36,765 nucleotides of DNA, from NCBI GenBank assembly GCA_045593645.1, contig JAZNWZ010000104.1, positions 1 to 36,765 of the forward strand. The letters are read 5' to 3'. This document shows positions 6,670 through 14,956 of the stretch, piece by piece. The translations under genes and the position numbers were made by a program. Under the pieces are notes generated by a model that searched no databases, was not told where the DNA came from, and saw nothing but the letters and a program-made list of their open reading frames with translations. The number at the start of each line of letters is the position of its first letter. Positions within the stretch are counted from its first letter, which is position 1. This DNA comes from Fimenecus sp045593645 (lineage in GTDB: Bacteria; Bacillota; Clostridia; Oscillospirales; Acutalibacteraceae).

Positions 6670-8015
6670 TTCATCCCGATGATAATGTTAAGGTAAAGCT
6701 TGAAAACGGGCATAAGTATGCCGTAAGAGATATTGCAAACGGTGAAAAAATAATCAAATACGGCTATCCCATCGGTTTGGCAACTGAGGATATTTCCAAG
6801 GATGAGCATATACATTCACACAATATGAAAACTGCACTTTCGGGAACGCAGAAATATACATATACTCCCGATTTTAAGTTCCCCGAAGAAGAAAAACCAC
6901 AAACGATAAAAGCATATATACGCAAAAATGGTGACATAGGCATAAGAAACGATATATGGATAATTCCTACCGTAGGCTGTGTCAATAAAACAGCAGAAAA
7001 AATTGCAAGGCTTACAGGTGCATTTGCCTTCACGCACCCTTACGGTTGCAGTCAGCTCGGCGGAGACCACGAGAGAACTCAGAAAATATTGTGCGGACTT
7101 ATTAAACACCCAAATGCTGGTGGGGTTCTCGTTTTGGGTCTTGGCTGTGAAAACAACAATATAACAGAACTGAAAAAAGTTCTCGGTGAATATGATGAAG
7201 AGAGAATTCGTTTTTTAGATGCACAAGATTGTGAGGACGAAATCGCCAAAAGTGTTAAAATAATTGACGAACTTAAATTGATTGCAGAAAAAGACGAAAG
7301 AACAGAAGTAACAATAAGCAAATTGAAACTTGGTCTTAAATGCGGTGGCAGTGATGGACTTTCGGGTATCACAGCTAATCCTCTTTGCGGTAGGATTACA
7401 AACAGACTTGTTTCTATGGGTGGAACTGCTGTGCTGACTGAAGTTCCCGAAATGTTCGGTGCAGAGCAGATTCTTATGAATCGCTGTATAAACGAAGATA
7501 TCTTCAATCAAACCGTAAAGCTTATAAACGATTATAAAGAATATTTCATCTCTCACAGTCAGCCTGTTTCGGAAAATCCGTCACCGGGCAACAAAGCAGG
7601 TGGAATAACCACTCTTGAAGAAAAATCCCTCGGTTGCGTACAAAAGGGCGGAACCGCACCTGTTGTTGATGTGCTTGACTATGGTGAAACAGTCACAAAG
7701 TCAGGCTTAAATCTCTTAAATGGTCCCGGTAATGATTTAGTTGCAATAACAAATCTCACTGCAGTTGGTTGTCATCTTATTCTTTTTACAACCGGTAGAG
7801 GTACACCCCTCGGTGCACCCGTACCAACAATTAAAATATCAACTAATTCTGCACTTGCCGAAAATAAAAATCATTGGATAGATTTTGATACACAGAACGG
7901 AAATGAAGAAGAACTGTTCAATCTCATATCGGAAATCGCAAACGGAAAAGAAACCAAAAGTGAAGAAAACGACTATCGTGAGATAGCAATTTTTAAAGAC
8001 GGAGTGATACTATAA
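6654..8015 (+). CDS. uxaA: altronate dehydratase
   Basis: 453 residues, slightly shorter than the enterobacterial enzyme. An N-terminal SAF domain (about 1-75, with HPDDNVKVKLENG and GYPIGLATEDI) is followed by the large UxaA catalytic domain with conserved THPYGCSQLGGD, LKCGGSDGLSGITANP and TAVGCHLILFTTGRG segments. It converts D-altronate to 2-keto-3-deoxygluconate in the cytoplasm. ATG 6654 has a strong AAGGAGG inside the end of uxaB. It follows UxaB in the galacturonate pathway. Confidence 0.93.
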   Translation: MGYVLIHPDDNVKVKLENGHKYAVRDIANGEKIIKYGYPIGLATEDISKDEHIHSHNMKTALSGTQKYTYTPDFKFPEEEKPQTIKAYIRKNGDIGIRNDIWIIPTVGCVNKTAEKIARLTGAFAFTHPYGCSQLGGDHERTQKILCGLIKHPNAGGVLVLGLGCENNNITELKKVLGEYDEERIRFLDAQDCEDEIAKSVKIIDELKLIAEKDERTEVTISKLKLGLKCGGSDGLSGITANPLCGRITNRLVSMGGTAVLTEVPEMFGAEQILMNRCINEDIFNQTVKLINDYKEYFISHSQPVSENPSPGNKAGGITTLEEKSLGCVQKGGTAPVVDVLDYGETVTKSGLNLLNGPGNDLVAITNLTAVGCHLILFTTGRGTPLGAPVPTIKISTNSALAENKNHWIDFDTQNGNEEELFNLISEIANGKETKSEENDYREIAIFKDGVIL

Positions 8016-8061
8016 ATAATTTTACAATTTTTTTAATTTAGAAAAATGTACTGTTGATTTG

Positions 8062-8221
8062 AAATGCAACGCTACTCCCAAATTGACGAATTGTATCAAA
8101 TAGCATAGTCTATGCCAAATCAGATACCACTATTGATACAATTTGTGCCAATAGTGGTATCGTTGTTTTACTGCGAAAATCGTAACATTTAAGCCACAGA
8201 CAAAGCATAAGCGTTGCATTT
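8062..8221 (+). repeat. dispersed hairpin repeat, copy 2, with 12-bp terminal inverted repeats
   Basis: Bounded by AAATGCAACGCT (8062-8073) and its perfect complement AGCGTTGCATTT (8210-8221), giving a 160-bp MITE-like unit without an ORF. The core hairpin is 13 bp perfect (GATACCACTATTG 8123-8135, CAATAGTGGTATC 8149-8161) followed by GTTGTTTTA, so it can also terminate the uxaBA transcript. The region from 8113 on is shared with copy 1 at 87-180. A second stem (8089-8103 with 8130-8143, one bulge) competes with the core hairpin. Confidence 0.7.
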
Positions 8222-8324
8222 AGAAAATCACCACTCCCTTAAAAAGAATAATAATTTATAATTAATAAATATTTAAATATAGCATTGAATTATCAGGGCA
8301 GATAGCTTTATTTTTTTCGTTCTA

Positions 8325-8353
8325 TTGACAACAAACTTTGCAATTGTTATACT
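8325..8353 (+). promoter_or_regulatory. glnA promoter
   Basis: -35 TTGACA (8325-8330), 17-bp spacer, -10 TATACT (8348-8353). The start point near 8360 leaves a 5' UTR of about 30 nt, so the repeat at 8062-8221 is outside the glnA mRNA. I see nothing else in 8222-8324. Confidence 0.85.
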
Positions 8354-8391
8354 TAAATTACTTGTTAAAACAAAAAAAGAGGTGCTTTATT

Positions 8392-9816
8392 ATGGCAAAA
8401 ACAGTTCAAGATATCCTTGCTTTTATAAAGGAAAATGATATTAAAATGGTCGATTTTAAAATGGTTGATATCAATGGTCAATATCGCCACGTTACAATTC
8501 CTGCAGAAAACTTTTCAGAAGATACAATGAAAAGTGGTATAGGCTTTGACGCATCAAACTATGGCTATGCAGTTGTTGAAAAAAGTGATATGGTGTTTAT
8601 CCCTGACCCTGATACAGCAGTTGTTGACCCATTCTGTGATATACCAACACTTTCAATGACAGGTAATGCTATGATAATAGACACACCTGAAAACCGTCCT
8701 CTTGCACAGTATCCTCGTAACATTATTAAAGCAGCAGTTGAGTATATGAAAAATACTGGCATTGCTGACGAGATGAAAATTTTACCTGAGTTTGAGTTCT
8801 ATCTTTTCGATGATGTAACTTGGAATGTGGGCGGTCAATATATCGGTGCTTCAGTAGATGCAAAGCAATCATACTGGAATTCAGACGTTGAGGGTCATGG
8901 TGTTGTTGTTCCAAAGCAAAAGAACTATCATATTGCAAAACCATTTGACACATCTTATGAATGCCGTAGTGAAATGTGCCTTCTTATGAAAGAAGCAGGA
9001 ATTGAAATTAACTATCATCACCCTGAAGTTGCTGCTTCTGGTCAATTTGAAATTGAGCCACAGCTCGGTGAAGTAGTACATATGGCAGACGCTTCAATGA
9101 TGATTAAATACATTATTCATAATACTGCTCTTAAATATGGTAAGAGTGCAACTTTTATGCCAAAGCCAATTTATGGTGAAGCAGGTAGTGGTATGCACGT
9201 TCATATGATTCTCTTTAAAGATGGCGAGCCTGTTTTCTCTGATGATAATGGTTATTCACATTTAAGTGAAACAGCTCACTATTTTATGGGTGGTCTTCTT
9301 AAGCATATTGGTTCACTTTGTGCTATTACAAACCCAAGTACAAACTCATTTAAACGTCTTGTTCCTGGCTTTGAAGCACCTGTAACAGTTGGTTATGCAA
9401 CATCAAACAGAAGTGCAGTTATCAGAATTCCTGCATATGCAAAGAGCCCTGATAAGCGCCGTTTTGAGCTTCGTAACCCTGATGCTACATGTAACCCATA
9501 TTTCTGTTATGCAGCAATTCTTATGGCAGGTCTTGATGGCATTAAGAATAAGATTGACCCTCATGCAAATGGTTGGGGTCCTTATGATATGAACCTTTAT
9601 AACCTTCCTGAAGAAGAAAAAGCAAAGCTTCAAGGTCTTCCGGTATCTCTTGATGAAGCTCTTGATTGTCTTGAAAAAGACTATGAGTACCTTACAGAAG
9701 GTGGAGTATTCCCAGTTGAACTTCTCCAAAACTTCATTAAGGCAAAACGTGCAGAGTGCAGACAACTTGCTGCAATTCCACACCCTGCAGAATTTGATAA
9801 GTACTACAATCTTTAA
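8392..9816 (+). CDS. glnA: glutamine synthetase, type I
   Basis: 474 residues; makes glutamine from glutamate, ammonia and ATP. Beta-grasp N-terminal domain (about 1-105), then the catalytic domain with LPEFEFYLFD, HHPEVAASGQFE, GSGMHVHM and NRSAVIRIP motifs. The C-terminal part contains NLYNLPEEE with Y403 at the place of the adenylylated Tyr397 of the E. coli enzyme, and GGVFPVELL and HPAEFDKYYNL follow the same model. It looks closer to the GSI-beta type than to the Bacillus-like GSI-alpha usual in Firmicutes. The segment GFDASNYGYAVVEKSDM differs from the common GFDGSSI form. The start is ATG 8392 with AGAGGTG; an upstream in-frame start at 8338 lies inside the promoter. Confidence 0.95.
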   Translation: MAKTVQDILAFIKENDIKMVDFKMVDINGQYRHVTIPAENFSEDTMKSGIGFDASNYGYAVVEKSDMVFIPDPDTAVVDPFCDIPTLSMTGNAMIIDTPENRPLAQYPRNIIKAAVEYMKNTGIADEMKILPEFEFYLFDDVTWNVGGQYIGASVDAKQSYWNSDVEGHGVVVPKQKNYHIAKPFDTSYECRSEMCLLMKEAGIEINYHHPEVAASGQFEIEPQLGEVVHMADASMMIKYIIHNTALKYGKSATFMPKPIYGEAGSGMHVHMILFKDGEPVFSDDNGYSHLSETAHYFMGGLLKHIGSLCAITNPSTNSFKRLVPGFEAPVTVGYATSNRSAVIRIPAYAKSPDKRRFELRNPDATCNPYFCYAAILMAGLDGIKNKIDPHANGWGPYDMNLYNLPEEEKAKLQGLPVSLDEALDCLEKDYEYLTEGGVFPVELLQNFIKAKRAECRQLAAIPHPAEFDKYYNL

Positions 9817-9831
9817 TTTAAAGCATAATAA

Positions 9832-9865
9832 AAAGCCTTTGGACAAAATCCAAAGGCTTTATTAT
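9832..9865. terminator. bidirectional terminator after glnA
   Basis: A 12-bp perfect stem, AAAGCCTTTGGA and TCCAAAGGCTTT (9832-9860), with loop CAAAA, is flanked by A and T runs. It serves glnA and the convergent minus operon ending at 9875. Confidence 0.88.
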
Positions 9866-9874
9866 TTCATTTAA

Positions 9875-10543
9875 TCACCAAATAAATGGAATAAGACGAT
9901 ATTTTACTTTTTGCTTATATTCAATATAGCCGTCAAGCTCTTTTTCAAGTAATTCTTCTTCACCTTTAATCCGTTTTGCGATTATAAAAGGGTATGCAAG
10001 AAAAATAATAAATGAGTATAATGAGCCTAACACAAGTGGCATAGATAAGAATAAAAGCAATGTAGCGCTATACATTGGATGTCTTATAATACCATAAAGA
10101 CCAGTATCAATAACCTTTTGATTTTCTTGTACCTTAATTGTACGACTAAGATATGTGTTTTCTCTTAACACCTCTGCATAGAGAAGATATGCTATGACAA
10201 ATAAAACACTTGCAATAATTACAACTGTTTTAGGCAAGATATACCAACTAAAACGGACACCAAGACCGGCAATAACAAATCCTGCTAAAAACATAAGACC
10301 ACTAAGCTTAACAACAAGATTTTGCTCTTGTTGTTTTTCTTTTGCATCAAGTCGTGATTTTAAAAGCATTGGATTTTTTACAAGCATTACAAGTCCTGCA
10401 ATAAACATAGGCACGAATAAGAGTCCCATAAGTAACAAGCCGTTAAAGAAAAATGTGCCTGCAGGTAAAAAGATTAGTAATCCAACTAAAACAACGCCTA
10501 ATGTAAATTTGATTATTGCACTAAATAATAATTTGAGTGTCAT
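9875..10543 (-). CDS. ICMT-like integral membrane methyltransferase
   Basis: 222 residues with about five hydrophobic segments. The C-terminal GLYGIIRHPMYSATLLLFL and RIKGEEELLEKELDGYIEYK are the conserved SAM-binding signature of the isoprenylcysteine carboxyl methyltransferase/phospholipid methyltransferase superfamily (RHPMY and the E-E-L pair). Substrates of bacterial members are mostly unknown; small lipids or isoprenoids are typical. ATG 10543 has AGGGA upstream; an in-frame start at 10591 would overlap the end of GH35. It is the last gene of the GH43-like/phosphohexomutase/GH35 operon, 13 bp after GH35, with no obvious link to sugar use. Confidence 0.8.
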   Translation of the reverse strand: MTLKLLFSAIIKFTLGVVLVGLLIFLPAGTFFFNGLLLMGLLFVPMFIAGLVMLVKNPMLLKSRLDAKEKQQEQNLVVKLSGLMFLAGFVIAGLGVRFSWYILPKTVVIIASVLFVIAYLLYAEVLRENTYLSRTIKVQENQKVIDTGLYGIIRHPMYSATLLLFLSMPLVLGSLYSFIIFLAYPFIIAKRIKGEEELLEKELDGYIEYKQKVKYRLIPFIW

Positions 10544-10556
10544 AAAAATCCCTCGG

Positions 10557-12305
10557 TTATGCATTTTTATCAAGAATAGGGGTGTCAACAAATTCTATAA
10601 TAGGCTCGCCTTTGATTCCATCACTTTCAAAAACAATAATCTCATTTTCACCAACATTTAAAAGTGAAGCAGGAAGATAAAGTGTAACTTGTGGGCCAAT
10701 TTCCCAATATCTGCCAAGGTTAAAGCCATTGATTGTAACAAAGCCTTTTGTAAAGTTATCAAGTTTTATAAATGTGTCTTTTGCATCATCAATAGTAAAT
10801 GTACCTTTATAAAAAGCGGACTTTTCTTTCGGTGTTTTATCACTATAAACTACCTTATCAAGATTATTCATTTCAAGGCAATAAACATCCCAGTCAAAGT
10901 GGATTATACTACCAAGAAGGCAACGACCTGCAATGCCTTTTTTACGCATCATTTTTGCACCAAAGATTGCTCTGCCCATATTTTCACAAAGAATAGTAAG
11001 TCTGTCGCCCTTTTTAGCATTGATTTGAAGTCCAAGCTTTTCATCATTTACATAAACAATGCCAATAAGGTCGTGATTTATATAAATCTGTGCTCTATCA
11101 CCAAGGCTTTCAAATGAAAGCGTAGTATCAATATAATCACGATTTAAAATAGTTGTGTATGCAATATAGCCATAGCCCTGACCATTTTTCTCCATACAAA
11201 GTGGCACATCGTTATGTTTTTTCTCTGCAAGATTAGAAAGATTATCGAAAATTCCTGCAACCTCAGTTAATTTCACTTTACCGTATGCCTTTTTATCACG
11301 ATTTGCAGGGATAGATGGTAAATCACAGTCAACATATTTTTTGATTATATCTCTAACTGCATAATATTTTGGTGTAACATCACCACACTCGGTAAGCATT
11401 GCATCATAATCGTAGCTCGTAACATCAGGGGCAAATTTTTCATAATGATTTGCACCACTTGTAAAGCCAAAGTTTGTACCACCGATGAACATATACATAT
11501 TAAGGCTACCACGATTAAGCATATCGTCAACAACCTTAGCATAATCATCAGCAGATGTTGTGTGATGCTTTTCATCACCCCACGCATCAAACCAACCGTT
11601 CCACATTTCCATACACATTTTTGGTGCATTAGGGTACAATTCGTCATGGGCTTTGAAGTTTTCTTCAACACGACTACCAAAATTAAGAGTTGTAAAGCAA
11701 CCTTCAATGCTACCGTCTAAAAGATTCTCTTTAGATGTACCGTCAGATGTGAAAAGTGGAACATCAATGCCACGCTTAATATAGCCATCACGAAGATAAG
11801 CAAGATACTTTTTGTCATCTCCATAGTAGCCATATTCATTTTCACATTGCATCATAATAACATTGCCACCATTTGTGCAAAGAAGTGGGCGTACTTCGTC
11901 AAAGAGTTTGTCAAGATACTTGTCAAAACGCTCAATATATGCTTTGTTTGAGCAACGGATTTCCATATTTTCGTCTGCCTGAATCCACCAAGGAAGTCCG
12001 CCGAACTCCCATTCACTACAAATATATGGACCAGGTCGCACTATTGCCATAAGACCTTCTTCCCCGGCGATTTTAAGGAATTTTGCAATATCAAGATTGT
12101 TTGTAAAATCATATTCGTCAGGCTTTTTTTCGTGCATATTCCAAGCACAATAAGTTTCAACACAGTTGCAACCGATTGCACGCAATTTCTTAAAAATATC
12201 ACGCCATGTGTCAGGCATATTTCTAAAATAGTGAACTGCACCTGAAATGATTTTAATAGGTTCACCATCTTTTATAAATTGATTTCCTTTTACCTCAAAA
12301 GTCAT
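10557..12305 (-). CDS. beta-galactosidase, family GH35
   Basis: 582 residues, the compact bacterial GH35 length. The N-terminal TIM barrel starts with GEPIKIISGAVHYFR and PDTWRDIFKKLRAIGCN. The catalytic acid/base is E157 in ENEYG and the nucleophile is E233 in MEMWNGWFDAWG. C-terminal beta domains (YINHDLIGIVYVN, FVTINGFNLGRYWEIGPQ) complete the family architecture. There is no signal peptide, so it acts on imported galactosides in the cytoplasm. ATG 12305 has AAGGAGAA. It lies 44 bp after the phosphohexomutase gene in the same operon. Released galactose would need Leloir enzymes that are not in the window. Confidence 0.93.
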   Translation of the reverse strand: MTFEVKGNQFIKDGEPIKIISGAVHYFRNMPDTWRDIFKKLRAIGCNCVETYCAWNMHEKKPDEYDFTNNLDIAKFLKIAGEEGLMAIVRPGPYICSEWEFGGLPWWIQADENMEIRCSNKAYIERFDKYLDKLFDEVRPLLCTNGGNVIMMQCENEYGYYGDDKKYLAYLRDGYIKRGIDVPLFTSDGTSKENLLDGSIEGCFTTLNFGSRVEENFKAHDELYPNAPKMCMEMWNGWFDAWGDEKHHTTSADDYAKVVDDMLNRGSLNMYMFIGGTNFGFTSGANHYEKFAPDVTSYDYDAMLTECGDVTPKYYAVRDIIKKYVDCDLPSIPANRDKKAYGKVKLTEVAGIFDNLSNLAEKKHNDVPLCMEKNGQGYGYIAYTTILNRDYIDTTLSFESLGDRAQIYINHDLIGIVYVNDEKLGLQINAKKGDRLTILCENMGRAIFGAKMMRKKGIAGRCLLGSIIHFDWDVYCLEMNNLDKVVYSDKTPKEKSAFYKGTFTIDDAKDTFIKLDNFTKGFVTINGFNLGRYWEIGPQVTLYLPASLLNVGENEIIVFESDGIKGEPIIEFVDTPILDKNA

Positions 12306-12349
12306 TGCTTTGTTCTCCTTGCGGTAACATTAACTTTTAATATTCTTAA

Positions 12350-13762
12350 TTATTCAAACAAGAATTTCTTAAATGTATCGATATATTCTTTTGCTCGAAC
12401 AGAATTTGTGCTTTCTGCAAAAATACGAAGAAGTGGCTCAGTGCCTGAAAAACGGCAAATAACAAAACCATCCTCAAAATAAACTTTGCAGCCATCTTCA
12501 TAGTTTACACGGATAATTTCATCTTTAAAGGTTGGCAAAAGCTTATCAACTAATAGAGTTTTTTCTACAACAGGTTTAATTGCTGGGTCAAATCTCATAT
12601 CATCCTCAACAAGCACAAAAGTACCAAACTCTTTTTTGAGTGTAGTAAGTAATTCAGAAGGAGATTTGCCAGTAACACTAACCATTTCAGCAAAAAGTGA
12701 TGCAGCATAAACAGAGTCTTTGCCGTGAATATGACCACGCACAGTAAGACCACCTGATGATTCGCCACCAAGCACTGCGTCAACTTCATCAATTTTTGAT
12801 GAAATATATTTGAATCCAACAGGTACTTCGTAACACTTTTCGCCAAAACTTTCTGCAATTTTATCAAGCATATGTGTTGTAGCAAGATTTCTAACTGCAG
12901 GACCTCGCCAACCCTTGTATTTTACAAGATAATAGTAAAGCAAGCATAATATTTCGTTAGCATTGATATAGTTGCCATTGGCATCAATAATACCAAGTCT
13001 GTCGCCGTCGCCATCCATAGCAATACCAAAGTCGTATCCACCATTGATAACTTGATTTTTAAGAGTAAAAAGACTTCTTTCAGAAGGTGCAGGCATAACA
13101 CCACCAAAATAAGCATCTTTATTAATGTTAATTGTGTCAATTGTGCATCTTGCTGTGTGGAATATTACAAGCAAAGGATATGTGCCTGAACCGTGCATTG
13201 AGTCAAAAAGCACTCTAAGTCCTCTTTCACGCATAGCATTCATATCAAGAAGCTCAATAATATCATCAAGAAATTTGTTGAAAGGATTTTTAATATATGT
13301 AATAAGTCCTTGATTAACTGCAACAGAAAAATCGGTGTACTCAACAGTATCTACTGTGTCAATTAATTCTTCAAGGTGGTTTGTAACCTCAAGTGGAGCA
13401 TCTCTGCCTTCTTTTACAATAAGTTTAATGCCATTGTAACAAGATGGGTTATGACTTGCAGTAATTTCAATTCCAAAATCAAGACACTTATCTTTTACAG
13501 TATGCATAACAAGCGGTGTAGGTACAGAGCGGTCCATAAACCATACATTTATGTTATCGTGAGCAAATACTTCTGCTACCCACTTTGCAGCATTTTCAGA
13601 TAAAAATCGTCTGTCAAAACCAATAATGATTGTTTTGTCAGTTTTCTTTTCCTCTTGCATTAAAAGACTAATACCTTTTGCAACACGACGTACATTTTCA
13701 CAAACAAAATCTTCACCGATTATTGCACGCCAACCACCAGTACCAAAAGAAATTTTATTCAT
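12350..13762 (-). CDS. phosphohexomutase (phosphoglucomutase/phosphomannomutase family)
   Basis: 470 residues. The four-domain alpha-D-phosphohexomutase signatures are all present: N-terminal GTGGWRAIIGEDF, active-site phosphoserine S103 in TASHNP, metal loop DGDGDR, sugar loop GGESSGG and the C-terminal phosphate-binding FSGTEPLLR. It interconverts hexose 1- and 6-phosphates; glucose versus mannose preference cannot be read here. ATG 13762 has GAGGTG. The gene sits between the GH43-like and GH35 genes and would channel hexose 1-phosphates into glycolysis. Confidence 0.92.
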   Translation of the reverse strand: MNKISFGTGGWRAIIGEDFVCENVRRVAKGISLLMQEEKKTDKTIIIGFDRRFLSENAAKWVAEVFAHDNINVWFMDRSVPTPLVMHTVKDKCLDFGIEITASHNPSCYNGIKLIVKEGRDAPLEVTNHLEELIDTVDTVEYTDFSVAVNQGLITYIKNPFNKFLDDIIELLDMNAMRERGLRVLFDSMHGSGTYPLLVIFHTARCTIDTININKDAYFGGVMPAPSERSLFTLKNQVINGGYDFGIAMDGDGDRLGIIDANGNYINANEILCLLYYYLVKYKGWRGPAVRNLATTHMLDKIAESFGEKCYEVPVGFKYISSKIDEVDAVLGGESSGGLTVRGHIHGKDSVYAASLFAEMVSVTGKSPSELLTTLKKEFGTFVLVEDDMRFDPAIKPVVEKTLLVDKLLPTFKDEIIRVNYEDGCKVYFEDGFVICRFSGTEPLLRIFAESTNSVRAKEYIDTFKKFLFE

Positions 13763-13781
13763 AAAATCACCTCAACACTAA

Positions 13782-14690
13782 TTATTCATCAATTCCAAAA
13801 TATTTAATAAGCATTTCCATTTGCTCATCAGTTATTTCAATAACGCCACCGTGACGCTTTTTCCGTTTGCCTAAATCAAATTTGTCGTCTTCAAGCTTTT
13901 CAAAATTGCAAAGAGCAAGGTCATCACACAAAAATGGAGCATAACCCTTATGAGTATGATATTGGTCTGCAATTAAACACCATTTGTTTAAGTGGTGAAG
14001 ATAATAAACCTCAGGACCCTCAAGTCCAAAGAAATTATCAAATGTATCACAAGGAATTACTTCCCAATTTTCACTTAAAATCTCTGTGGCCCTTTCAATG
14101 GAGATTACTTTGTTTGTTTCATCCTTCGAAAAACGATAGTAAAAACCATTATCCCAAACAATGTTTGTGTCAATAATATCAGTTTTTGCATCAATAAACT
14201 TAAAAGCAGGGGAGAATTCTTTAAAATCGTTTGTAAAAGAACCATAAATTCTTTGCTTGTGGTGTAATTGACCTTTTTCTTTCACACAAGAAGCCCAAAA
14301 AACAAACCACATATTTTTTTCTTTACAGAAGATTGCTTCAGGTGCCCAAACACAACCTGCACCTTTTATTCCAACCTCAATAAGACGCTCTTCAGACCAG
14401 TTAATTAAGTTTTCACTTTCCCATACAAGTAAAGAGCGACTACCCTTGTGAGAGAAGTTGTACCAGTTACCACTAGTTGTAAGCAAATCAGTTGCAATAA
14501 TAAAATATTTCTTCAAATTATCGTCATAGACAATAAAAGGGTCACGAATACCTTTTGTTCCAAGCTTTGACGAGATAACAGGCTCATCACTGCCAATATC
14601 TGTCCAGTGAAGACCATCACGGCTGACAGAAAACCATATGTATTCTTTATCTTCGTTAGTTTCTGTAAAATGAGTAAATAAATATGCCAT
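13782..14690 (-). CDS. GH43-family glycoside hydrolase (propeller)
   Basis: 302 residues, no signal peptide. Visible blades include GIRDPFIVYDD (candidate Asp), WAPEAIFCKEKNMWFVFW, TDIIDTNIVWDNG (candidate Asp) and GLEGPEVYYL, whose EGPE fits the GH43 catalytic acid. The likely activity is arabinofuranosidase, xylosidase or exo-galactanase; the subfamily cannot be set by eye. I start at ATG 14690, which has GGAGGC 8 bp upstream; an in-frame ATG at 14735 would place the T-arm-like hairpin (14717-14744) inside the gene. It is the first gene of a four-gene operon with 19 bp to the next gene. No clear promoter was found directly upstream, so read-through from tRNA-Leu is possible. Confidence 0.8.
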   Translation of the reverse strand: MAYLFTHFTETNEDKEYIWFSVSRDGLHWTDIGSDEPVISSKLGTKGIRDPFIVYDDNLKKYFIIATDLLTTSGNWYNFSHKGSRSLLVWESENLINWSEERLIEVGIKGAGCVWAPEAIFCKEKNMWFVFWASCVKEKGQLHHKQRIYGSFTNDFKEFSPAFKFIDAKTDIIDTNIVWDNGFYYRFSKDETNKVISIERATEILSENWEVIPCDTFDNFFGLEGPEVYYLHHLNKWCLIADQYHTHKGYAPFLCDDLALCNFEKLEDDKFDLGKRKKRHGGVIEITDEQMEMLIKYFGIDE

Positions 14691-14716
14691 AGCCTTGCCT
14701 CCGTTAAAACTGGAAG

Positions 14717-14744
14717 TTTGGGACTTGAGGTTCAAGTCCCCAAA
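14717..14744. repeat. T-arm-like hairpin in the 5' leader of the GH43 operon
   Basis: TTTGGGACTTGA (14717-14728), a 3-nt loop, then TCAAGTCCCCAAA (14732-14744): a 12-bp stem with one bulge. Each arm contains the GGACTTGA/TCAAGTCC sequence that also forms the T arm of tRNA-Leu. It lies 27-54 bp upstream of the ATG at 14690 and could affect that mRNA. Confidence 0.7.
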
Positions 14745-14760
14745 TAAAAGAATATATCAA

Positions 14761-14806
14761 GTATAAAAGTACCAATTGTATTTTTGGTGCGGACGATGGG
14801 ACTTGA
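14761..14806 (-). repeat. 46-bp direct repeat, displaced copy of the tRNA-Leu 3' end
   Basis: Identical over 46 bp to 14957-15002. It contains the last 22 nt of tRNA-Leu including CCA (acceptor 3' strand and half of the T arm) plus 24 bp downstream of the tRNA. The second copy has no complete tRNA attached. Confidence 0.9.
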
Positions 14807-14922
14807 CCGTTTGCAAGGCAAAGCCTTGCATCCTACACACTCGGCTAAACGCCTCGTGCCTTTTGCCTAAAAATGATTCACCGAATCATTTTCTTAACGG
14901 CAAAACCCAAGGGTTCAAGTCC
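14799..14922. repeat. palindromic element with GGACTTGA/TCAAGTCC ends
   Basis: A 124-bp stretch bounded by GGACTTGA (14799-14806) and its complement TCAAGTCC (14915-14922). Inside are three nested or serial stems: GCAAGGC/GCCTTGC (14813-14829), TTTTGCC/GGCAAAA (14861-14867 with 14899-14905) and, within it, AAAATGATTC/GAATCATTTT (14870-14892). There is no ORF. It looks like a REP- or MITE-like palindromic element sitting where the T loop of the displaced tRNA end would be. Confidence 0.65.
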
Positions 14923-14956
14923 TAAAACAAAATAATAAAAAAAAGAATAAAAATCG

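Noticed and set aside
8062..8221. Attenuator or riboswitch controlling glnA
   Set aside because: A TTGACA-17-TATACT promoter at 8325-8353 starts the glnA transcript downstream of the repeat, so the hairpins are not in that mRNA.
9403..9846. 147-residue minus-strand reading frame
   Set aside because: It is antisense to glnA and runs across its terminator; no family resemblance.
14785..14860. Second tRNA gene or tRNA pseudogene on the minus strand
   Set aside because: Only the 3' end resembles a tRNA; there is no matching acceptor 5' strand and the T arm is interrupted.
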